DNA from: Profundicola sp051011115
Lineage (GTDB): Bacteria; Bacteroidota; Bacteroidia; Flavobacteriales; Weeksellaceae
Reading direction: 5' to 3'
Length of the DNA: 6,301 nucleotides
NCBI GenBank assembly: GCA_051011115.1
Contig: JBPCUN010000007.1
Span: forward strand, 1-6,301
Below the pieces are notes generated by a model. It did not search any database. It was given only the letters and a program-made list of their open reading frames with translations, and was not told the origin of the DNA. Shown here piece by piece: positions 1-5,288 of the stretch. A program made the translations under genes and the position numbers. Each line of letters begins with the position of its first letter. Position 1 is the first letter of the stretch.

Positions 1-223
1 TAACTGCCACCAAATTTCCTTTTCCCGTGTATTCATATACGCTCTCGGGATTTCTTTCTATTTCTAAACATGGTGCCGCTACCCCTGGTGAATAAGCCAA
101 TGCTAAAGATCTTTGAGAAGCGTAGGGCTTGCATGGCACTACCTCAATTTTACCTTTAGGATCTGATCTATGATAATCTAGTGCTGCTTTATTAAAGGCG
201 TCTGTCTTTTTTTTATCTGACAT
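1..223 (-). CDS. maeB: NADP-dependent malic enzyme, N-terminal part (cut by window edge)
   Basis: This is the first 74 codons of a malic enzyme, which oxidatively decarboxylates malate to pyruvate, making NADPH in the cytoplasm. The ATG is the reverse complement of 221-223 and the frame stays open to the window edge. The recognisable stretch is the malic enzyme N-terminal domain: DYHRSDPKGKIEV (residues 16-28), CKPYASQRSLALAYSPGVAA (31-50) and YEYTGKGNLVAV (63-74). Tyr44 in the AYSPGVA motif matches the catalytic tyrosine of the family. In Bacteroidota such genes usually encode a protein of about 760 residues with a C-terminal phosphotransacetylase-like domain; that part lies outside the window, so the fusion is inferred. 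The gene is separated from the upstream minus-strand operon by a terminator at 484-521 and should have its own promoter in 224-480. No Shine-Dalgarno precedes the start; the leader is A-rich, as is normal in this phylum. Confidence 0.95.
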   Translation of the reverse strand, partial: MSDKKKTDAFNKAALDYHRSDPKGKIEVVPCKPYASQRSLALAYSPGVAAPCLEIERNPESVYEYTGKGNLVAV

Positions 224-260
224 TTTTTAAACTCTTTTTAAGTTTATACATATTAAAATG

Positions 261-274
261 ACTACAAATGTAGT
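261..274. repeat. Inverted repeat over the candidate maeB promoter
   Basis: Two perfect 6-base arms, ACTACA (261-266) and TGTAGT (269-274), flank a 2-base centre. The spacer is too short for an RNA hairpin, so if functional it would be a dimeric-regulator site. It covers the candidate -7 box at 265-272. No known regulator motif was recognised. Confidence 0.3.
265..272 (-). promoter_or_regulatory. Candidate -7 promoter box for maeB
   Basis: On the minus strand this reads TACATTTG, an exact match to the Bacteroidota -7 consensus TAnnTTTG, about 40 bases before the maeB ATG. No clear TTTG-like -33 element is seen at the expected distance (about 290-300), so the call rests on one short box in AT-rich DNA. 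The box lies inside the inverted repeat ACTACA-AA-TGTAGT at 261-274, which could be an operator. Confidence 0.35.
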
Positions 275-375
275 TTAATCATAGGTATTTTTATGTCATT
301 TGAGACTCCCCTTTTTTCAAACATTCTATTAAACCACATAAAATCTTAATAATTATTTCTAACATGCAACAAATA

Positions 376-389
376 CAAATTATAATTTG
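376..389. repeat. 14-base perfect palindrome
   Basis: The sequence CAAATTATAATTTG is fully self-complementary with no spacer. It lies roughly 150 bases upstream of the maeB start and 6 bases from a second palindrome at 396-407. It could be a binding site for a dimeric regulator; in AT-rich DNA a chance origin is also possible. Confidence 0.3.
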
Positions 390-395
390 AGGTAT

Positions 396-407
396 ATAGA
401 TATCTAT
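396..407. repeat. 12-base perfect palindrome
   Basis: The sequence ATAGATATCTAT is fully self-complementary and follows the palindrome at 376-389, with centres about 19 bases apart (roughly two helical turns). No regulator family could be assigned. Confidence 0.25.
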
Positions 408-483
408 CATGTTTTAAATTTTATTTTCCCATAAAGCTCATCTTTAAGGTTATGAATGCTTATTTTGAAAAGCAGCATCCAAT

Positions 484-521
484 AAAAAAAGGTAGGCTCG
501 ATACCTTGAAGCCTACCTTTT
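484..521 (-). terminator. Intrinsic terminator of the B12-uptake operon
   Basis: Read on the minus strand, an 8-bp GC-containing stem (GGTAGGCT at 491-498 with AGCCTACC at 510-517, extended by four A-T pairs at 487-490 and 518-521) with an 11-base loop is followed by a run of seven T (complement of 484-490). It begins 36 bases after the btuG stop, so it ends the minus-strand transcription unit and insulates maeB. The A-T extension gives some bidirectional potential, but no plus-strand gene reads into it. Confidence 0.88.
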
Positions 522-556
522 CTTATGATAATAATATATCTACTTATTTATCTCAT

Positions 557-1660
557 TTATTCATATAGATAAAAATCATTCACCCCTCTACCCGCCTTAA
601 AGGTACTTAATAAAGAACCTTGGTCATTATAAATATATACATCTGATGCCGCTATAAAACCATTAACATTGGATAAGTAGATTTTATCTTTTAATACAGA
701 AAATCCATAGAAATTACTCCATTCATTTTTCTCAGTTTCAATCAATAATTTTGGCAAGCTGCCCTGTGTTCTTGTATCTATATAATATACAGCATTGGTG
801 GTAGTGAAGTATACTTTTTCATCATAATAATGATCTATATTAATTACATATTGATCAAAGTTCCAGTTCTTTAAAACCTTTCCTGTATTTTTATCTATTT
901 GGTAAATCGTTATGGTTAAATCCTCATCTTCACAACTATAAAATTCATTACAATCTGTTTCTGAGTTACTTACAGCATACATAAAGTTACCAGTTCCCCA
1001 AGAAATATCTCTAAAGTTTTGATCTAATTCAATATCCTCTAATACTTGTAAAGTCTTAGCATCAATCTTAGTGATTTTATTGCCATCACTGAAGTATGAC
1101 TGCTGCACGTATACATATTGATCATTACTGAATATCTTTTCTACTTGTTGAGGAAGCTCTATAGTTTCAAAATAATCAAATGTTTTTTTGTTATAAATTG
1201 TAATGTATCCGCCAGATTCCCCTGCATAAGTAGAATGGTTATTGGTAACAAATATATAATCATCAGTTACGGTAAGATATCTTGGTAATTTGAGATTTTC
1301 TGTGATAGTTGCAACTATTTTAAAAGTATTTCTATCTACCACTTCTACCTTATTAGAATTGTTCATAACCAAATAGGTATAATCTTCATCTACAAAAGTT
1401 CCTTGTAACACATCTCCTAACAATATATCCGGGTTTGCATTTTTAAATACATTGGTCTCCAATTCCCCATCCGTATGCAAAAAATCTATGGATGCATTGG
1501 CAGACATAAAGTTCCCTTCATTAGAGATTAATACCCCTACTTTATGGTATGGGTCAATTGGTTTTACATCTGGTTTGTCTATATCATTATCTGAGCTTAC
1601 ACAAGCTGTAAAGTTTAATAAAACAAAAAATGAAACAAATAATTGGCTAAAGTATCTCAT
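557..1660 (-). CDS. btuG: BtuG-like surface lipoprotein (beta-propeller, DUF5074/YncE type)
   Basis: Probable surface-exposed corrinoid-binding lipoprotein that captures vitamin B12 and passes it to the neighbouring BtuB-like receptor. The 367-residue product starts with a lipoprotein signal: a hydrophobic segment and lipobox FTAC with Cys20. Residues SSDNDID follow, acidic as in Bacteroidota surface-export signals. The rest (about 40-367) looks like a beta-propeller of YncE type. Family-typical stretches are ISNEGNFMSANASIDFLHTD (45-64), NVFKNANPDILLGDVLQGTF (70-89), VMNNSNKVEVVDRNTFKIV (98-116), LPRYLTV (125-131) and a closing FKAGRGVNDFYL. BtuG of gut Bacteroides is a B12-binding propeller in complex with BtuB; the assignment here rests on these motifs plus the riboswitch and receptor context. 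The ATG lies inside the last codons of btuB (14-base overlap), suggesting translational coupling. An insert around 233-247 carries Cys237 and Cys243 in an acidic patch, a possible disulfide. Binding itself is inferred. Confidence 0.8.
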   Translation of the reverse strand: MRYFSQLFVSFFVLLNFTACVSSDNDIDKPDVKPIDPYHKVGVLISNEGNFMSANASIDFLHTDGELETNVFKNANPDILLGDVLQGTFVDEDYTYLVMNNSNKVEVVDRNTFKIVATITENLKLPRYLTVTDDYIFVTNNHSTYAGESGGYITIYNKKTFDYFETIELPQQVEKIFSNDQYVYVQQSYFSDGNKITKIDAKTLQVLEDIELDQNFRDISWGTGNFMYAVSNSETDCNEFYSCEDEDLTITIYQIDKNTGKVLKNWNFDQYVINIDHYYDEKVYFTTTNAVYYIDTRTQGSLPKLLIETEKNEWSNFYGFSVLKDKIYLSNVNGFIAASDVYIYNDQGSLLSTFKAGRGVNDFYLYE

Positions 1661-3476
1661 AAGTAATTTTTAAATTAAAATTTCTTGTCGGTTGATATCT
1701 GTTTAAGATAGTTCTATAAATCTTATTATTCAAATTATTGATTTTGAAAAATAGCTGTAATCGCTCATCTAGCATTTTATATTTAAAGATAATATTGTTT
1801 AAATAATATTTATCTACCTTAGAATCTTCCTCTTTCCCCACAGAGAAGTAAATGTCATCTACAAATCGATTGTTCCATCCGATACTGAAGTTCTTATAAC
1901 TAAATCCTAAATTAATTCCAGCTTTTAGAGGTGGTACATACATCAAAGATAAATCATTCTTGTGATCACGAGCATCAGTATAACCTAAAAAACCATTGAT
2001 ATCAGTACGAATCCCCCAAGTATTAAAATGATAATGCAGATTGGCTTCTACGCCATCAATTTTTACTTCATCTACATTAAAGGCCTTCCAATATCCTCTA
2101 TTACCAGGTAACCAGCGAATCATGTTTTCAATATCTTGATGAAATAGATTTACACCTAATTTCAAGCGTTCCACCTTTAATTCTGTACTTATCTCATAAG
2201 ATTCAGAATATTCTGGTTTCAGTTCAGGGTTTCCTCCAGGTACCCAATATAAATCATTAAAACTTGGAGCACGAAAAGAAGAAGCCGTTTTCAATTTAAC
2301 TTCAACCTTGTTAATTGGTTTGGTTTTGAGTACCAGGGAATATAAATAAGGAGAAGTAAAACTCCCAATCCATTCTTTACGACCGCCTAACTCTACACTT
2401 AATCTAGAAAATGGCATATATACACTTCTCACAGAAACTAAAGCTTCTCTCCTATAAACTTTGGGCATATCTGTATGCGACTCTGGGAAGTTTTCTCGAT
2501 AATTGAAACCTCCATTCATCGCAAAAGATAGTTTAGGCTTAAATCGGTAATCCAATTTCAATTTAGTAATAAGGGATTCTACACCATTTTGTGAGTAATC
2601 ACTTTGTTCTATATCTGGAAAATACCTGAATTGCTCTTTCAAGAAACCGATCTCTGGCGTTACCTGAATTTTGTTCTGGGTATAAATATATCTGGCTAAA
2701 TGTCGAAAATTATGATTAAAATATTTACTCTTGGTCTCGGTTGGAATGATTAAAGCAAAATTTCGCTTGTCATTATACACTTCATTGTAAAAGAGAAGTT
2801 TATGTTTTTTTCTCCATTGATAACCAAAATTAAAACTGATATCATTTTTCCAGAAATCCCCATTGATGTTTTGGTAATTACGCTCTGGGATTTCATAATC
2901 ATTGTCCGATTGTTCTCTATGAAATTGAATAGAAAAAAATGAATTATCGTTAGACATCAGGTAATCATAACCAATTAAATAATGATTATAACTACCCAGT
3001 CCAACTTGTAATTTTTGAGCATCTTTCTGATGAAATTTTTCTAAACTATTCAGAGAAACTGTACCACCGATGGCTCCACTTCCACTTTCTGTTCCACCAG
3101 AACCATATTCTACAAGCATCTCATCTGCAGTTGCTAAACTCACGGCATTAAAATCCGTTTGCCCTAGTAGTTGAGAGTTAATATTTAATCCATTCCATAA
3201 TACGGCCGTATGCTGAGCAGTAGTCCCTCTAAATGTAACAGAACTAATCATCCCTGCGCCACTTTCTTTAAAGAAAATTGGCGTTTGTTCTCGCAAAACC
3301 TCTGTCAAACTCATCCCCACTGCATTCGCTTTTACAGAATCAGAAAGGACCTGAGTTTTATGAAAATCTTCCCGTCTATTTTCAAGCTTACTTTGCACAA
3401 AAATTGAATCAAGCTCAATGGTTTGCCCCAAAAGACAAAATGGGAAAATAAGCAATAGGTACCGCAGATATGGCAT
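1647..3476 (-). CDS. btuB: BtuB-like TonB-dependent outer-membrane cobalamin receptor
   Basis: Outer-membrane channel expected to import cobalamin using TonB-transmitted energy. The 609-residue product is close in length to Escherichia coli BtuB. A signal peptide covers about residues 1-18 (hydrophobic LLLIFPFCLLGQ), followed by a candidate TonB box in ELDSIFVQ (21-28). The plug runs to about 145, with the family-typical stretches LTEVLREQTPIFFKESGAGM (57-76), SVTFRGTTAQHTAVLWNGLN (79-98) and EYGSGGTESGSGAIGGTVSL (123-142). The rest alternates aromatic strands and turns as in a 22-strand barrel, including SSFRAPSFNDLYWVPGGNPE near 400 and a late ATG-overlapping end in TYEIL. There is no N-terminal carboxypeptidase-like extension as in SusC receptors. 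Substrate is inferred from the cobalamin riboswitch upstream and the BtuG-like partner downstream, since TonB receptors are hard to assign from sequence alone. It starts 30 bases after the upstream lipoprotein gene ends. Confidence 0.88.
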   Translation of the reverse strand: MPYLRYLLLIFPFCLLGQTIELDSIFVQSKLENRREDFHKTQVLSDSVKANAVGMSLTEVLREQTPIFFKESGAGMISSVTFRGTTAQHTAVLWNGLNINSQLLGQTDFNAVSLATADEMLVEYGSGGTESGSGAIGGTVSLNSLEKFHQKDAQKLQVGLGSYNHYLIGYDYLMSNDNSFFSIQFHREQSDNDYEIPERNYQNINGDFWKNDISFNFGYQWRKKHKLLFYNEVYNDKRNFALIIPTETKSKYFNHNFRHLARYIYTQNKIQVTPEIGFLKEQFRYFPDIEQSDYSQNGVESLITKLKLDYRFKPKLSFAMNGGFNYRENFPESHTDMPKVYRREALVSVRSVYMPFSRLSVELGGRKEWIGSFTSPYLYSLVLKTKPINKVEVKLKTASSFRAPSFNDLYWVPGGNPELKPEYSESYEISTELKVERLKLGVNLFHQDIENMIRWLPGNRGYWKAFNVDEVKIDGVEANLHYHFNTWGIRTDINGFLGYTDARDHKNDLSLMYVPPLKAGINLGFSYKNFSIGWNNRFVDDIYFSVGKEEDSKVDKYYLNNIIFKYKMLDERLQLFFKINNLNNKIYRTILNRYQPTRNFNLKITYEIL

Positions 3477-3506
3477 AGAATACTTAATAATAATTTACAA
3501 CGACCC

Positions 3507-4655
3507 TTATTTTGATAATATAGATAAATCAGCTGCTCCAGCTACCTCAGTAGACATTTCGCCTAGTATATCACTCTGATCAAATGATCCAGTATACACC
3601 CGCACAAAGTCGATGCCTTTTAATTTCACTGGTTCTAAGTTTTCATCTACAGCCCAAGAGATATCAATGGTATTTCCTCTTAAATTAGAGAATTCATTGC
3701 TATAATTATCTACATAACCATAAGCTAAATTATCAGAAACTACCCAACCTTTCTCATTTTTATAGAATGGTGCATTCACTTTAGTTCCTTTAAAGGTAAC
3801 GCTGTCTTGGTCATTGATGAATTCTGGGTAATAAGGCTGCTTGTGATAAGTATTGGTTCTTAATGTATCCACATTTCCTTGGTTGTCTTTGAAAGGTATT
3901 CCTGTAGTATCATGTGGGTTATAATAAGTAATTTCATAATCTCTAATCGTAGTTGCTTCATAATGTGCATCTCCAGCGATTTCATACCATGTGTCATCAG
4001 CTATTCCATTTCCATTTTCGTCAAAAGATACTTGCACGATTCCCGGCTCAGAAGATCCATTAAATGCATTAGAAAAAATCACAAAATCTCTGGCAGAAGT
4101 CTGGTTTTCTATGGTATGATCAAAGGTAAATTCTACATAGCCACCCCAAGCCCCAAGAGAGAGTAAACCAGTGTTACCTCCAACAATTCCTTCTGCAGCT
4201 TCTAACGATGCTACGCCTGTATTCATAAATTGTCCAGGTGCTGGGTTATAAAGAAGTACTTTAGAAATATAAGGACTACTATTTTCTGTTTTTGGTCGGA
4301 AGAATTTATTATAAGTATCCGCTACTATTACAGTATAGGTTCTTGTAATTTCGTCTAAGCCCTTAGTTGCTTTGAATAAAACCTCATAAGTACCTAATTC
4401 ATTCATCACATAGCTCAAAGCTTGTTTTTCTCCAATAATTTGATCATTTAGATACCATGCATAACGCGTACTACTCGTATTATTTTCTAATGCTGGATTT
4501 AACTGCAAGGTATCACCTACTTGTAAATTGTAAGTGTCTGTATAGTCAGTTTCAACAAACTTAATCTGCATTACAGGACTATCATCGTCGTCTGCACATG
4601 CAGATAAAATAAAGGTAAACGCCATTAAATAATAGAAAAGTTTAAAATTCTTCAT
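3507..4655 (-). CDS. Surface lipoprotein with PKD/Ig-like domain, candidate corrinoid-capture component
   Basis: First gene behind the cobalamin riboswitch; 382 residues, no proven function that I recognise. It has a lipoprotein signal with lipobox LSAC (Cys20), followed at once by A-DDDD, an acidic tract like the export signals that place Bacteroidota lipoproteins on the cell surface. Residues about 33-112 resemble a PKD/Ig-like domain (YNLQVGDTLQL, RYAWYLNDQ, ELGTYEVLFKAT, TYTVIV). The larger C-terminal part (about 125-382) resembles proteins called cell surface protein in Bacteroidota: SLGAWGGYVEFTFDHTIEN (166-184), SNAFNGSSEPGIVQV (195-209), the acidic loop DENGNGIADDTWYE (212-225) that looks able to bind calcium, and GIDFVRVYTG with LGEMSTEVAGAADL near the end. 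A role in binding cobalamin or docking to the BtuB-BtuG pair is inferred from operon position only. The ATG follows an A/T-rich leader without Shine-Dalgarno. Confidence 0.85.
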   Translation of the reverse strand: MKNFKLFYYLMAFTFILSACADDDDSPVMQIKFVETDYTDTYNLQVGDTLQLNPALENNTSSTRYAWYLNDQIIGEKQALSYVMNELGTYEVLFKATKGLDEITRTYTVIVADTYNKFFRPKTENSSPYISKVLLYNPAPGQFMNTGVASLEAAEGIVGGNTGLLSLGAWGGYVEFTFDHTIENQTSARDFVIFSNAFNGSSEPGIVQVSFDENGNGIADDTWYEIAGDAHYEATTIRDYEITYYNPHDTTGIPFKDNQGNVDTLRTNTYHKQPYYPEFINDQDSVTFKGTKVNAPFYKNEKGWVVSDNLAYGYVDNYSNEFSNLRGNTIDISWAVDENLEPVKLKGIDFVRVYTGSFDQSDILGEMSTEVAGAADLSILSK

Positions 4656-4689
4656 TTGATTATATTTAAAAGATTAATTCATAAATCAA

Positions 4690-4743
4690 ACAAAGCTACA
4701 AGAGAGGTATCTAAACCAAAGCAATAACTCCCGAAAGCTTTGT
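4690..4743 (-). promoter_or_regulatory. Probable riboswitch expression platform with competing hairpins
   Basis: On the minus-strand RNA, a hairpin pairs CAAAGC (complement of 4737-4742) with GCUUUG (4717-4722) around a 14-base loop. The loop holds CGGG (4730-4733), complementary to CCCG in the L5 loop of the aptamer (4849-4852). This fits the P13 hairpin and L5-L13 kissing interaction known for cobalamin riboswitches. A second, 8-bp pairing uses the same 5' arm: ACAAAGCU (4736-4743) with AGCUUUGU (4690-4697), so the two folds exclude each other. There is no U-tract terminator after either, and the start codon is 34 bases beyond the second arm, which favours control of translation. Deduced by eye, not folded. 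Confidence 0.5.
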
Positions 4744-4750
4744 AATCAAA

Positions 4751-4920
4751 AAAATGGCAGGTATCCTGGCTCGTTCTTGAATGATTGCGCCTTCCCAGTT
4801 ATATACCAGTGGCAAAATGCAATTATCAATATATAGAACTTACAGTTGCGGGTACAGCAAAGGCATTGAACCTTTTTCCCTATTAAGGTAAATCACTGAT
4901 TAAAAGTGAAAAACCACCAA
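4751..4920 (-). promoter_or_regulatory. Cobalamin riboswitch (aptamer)
   Basis: The minus-strand RNA carries the ordered conserved blocks of the cobalamin riboswitch: UAGGGAAAAAGGU (around 4870-4883), the core GCUGUACCCGCAACUGUAA (4840-4858), GCCACUG (4807-4813), GGGAAGGCGC (4787-4796) and the B12 box GCCAGGAUACCUGCC (4756-4770). The P5 stem UUGC/GCAA with loop UGUACCC is visible. The 5' boundary is approximate. It sits about 100 bases before the lipoprotein gene at 4655 and should repress that gene, btuB and btuG when cobalamin is bound. This element is the main evidence that the operon handles B12. Confidence 0.96.
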
Positions 4921-4930
4921 TTAATTTAAT

Positions 4931-4938
4931 CAAAGATA
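4931..4938 (-). promoter_or_regulatory. -7 promoter box of the B12-uptake operon
   Basis: The minus strand reads TATCTTTG, an exact match to the Bacteroidota -7 consensus TAnnTTTG. Transcription would begin near 4925, just ahead of the first riboswitch bases, which fits well. The -33 region (about 4953-4963) is an A/T run without a clear TTG, so this element is weak or absent. Confidence 0.65.
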
Positions 4939-5288
4939 ATCTTAATTTAAAAATTAAAAAATTAAAATTTGGGTTTAATTTATATTCAGTTCTTTCTAAC
5001 TGAACTTATTGCTATTAGGAGGATACTATTCTACTTGGATTGTATTTCTGGTGGACACCATTCCACTATACTTAAAGAAATATGATGATATACCAATTAA
5101 GCAATAATTATATATTAAAAAATCTTTTAACCCTATTCATTATCCTATAATTCAAGTAGTTACAAATTATAGTCCGTTCTCCATCTATTTATAGTATTTA
5201 TCCTATTAGCATGATCTGAAAATTGGTCAAGAATTTGTATAATTAGAATATATTCAGAAGTATAATAGCAAACCAAAGATTTGATAAA
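4939..5288. other. Divergent intergenic region between riboswitch operon and MpaB-like gene
   Basis: This 350-base AT-rich stretch contains no recognisable gene. It holds a 7-bp inverted repeat (TTCAGTT at 4985-4991 and AACTGAA at 4998-5004 around a 6-base loop) with no T-run after it, and a 32-codon open frame at 5009-5107 described separately. No TAnnTTTG box was found on the plus strand ahead of the MpaB-like gene, so its promoter is not identified. Confidence 0.6.
5009..5107 (+). other. Short hydrophobic open frame, possible gene remnant
   Basis: From a TTG at 5009 to TAA at 5105-5107 the plus strand could encode 32 residues with a hydrophobic core (YYSTWIVFLVDTIPLYL) followed by a charged tail (KKYDDIPIKQ). 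This resembles the end of a membrane protein, but the frame is closed by a stop at about 4997, has no ATG, and frames of this size are common by chance in AT-rich DNA. No family was recognised. It is listed only so that the stretch is described. Confidence 0.15.

Larger units (their letters stand above)
224..556. other. Intergenic region between btuG and maeB
   Basis: This 333-base AT-rich stretch has no convincing gene. It holds the operon terminator near its right end (484-521), a candidate maeB promoter box at 265-272 lying in a short inverted repeat, and two perfect palindromes at 376-389 and 396-407. A 36-codon plus-strand frame starting with ATG near 452 runs across the terminator and ends around 565; it shows no recognisable protein features and is probably chance. 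Confidence 0.7.

Noticed and set aside
452..565. 36-codon plus-strand frame with an ATG start
   Set aside because: It runs through the intrinsic terminator, whose stem explains the sequence, and the peptide has no recognisable features.
1452..1673. Plus-strand open frame of 73 codons opposite the start of btuG
   Set aside because: It lies antisense to a well-supported lipoprotein gene and its product has no recognisable features; open antisense frames are expected here.
3210..3407. Plus-strand open frame of 65 codons opposite the plug domain of btuB
   Set aside because: Antisense to the conserved plug region of a TonB-dependent receptor, with a low-complexity product of no known type.
3879..4166. 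Plus-strand open frame of 95 codons opposite the first lipoprotein gene
   Set aside because: The minus-strand product has conserved-looking motifs across this exact span, so the antisense frame is a shadow.
4985..5004. 7-bp inverted repeat with 6-base loop, possible terminator
   Set aside because: The stem is A/T-rich, no T-run follows on either strand, and no gene ends nearby.
5017..5022. AGGAGG resembling a Shine-Dalgarno sequence on the plus strand
   Set aside because: No start codon of a sustained frame follows at suitable distance (the nearest TTG gives about 16 codons), and Bacteroidota genes generally do not rely on such sites.
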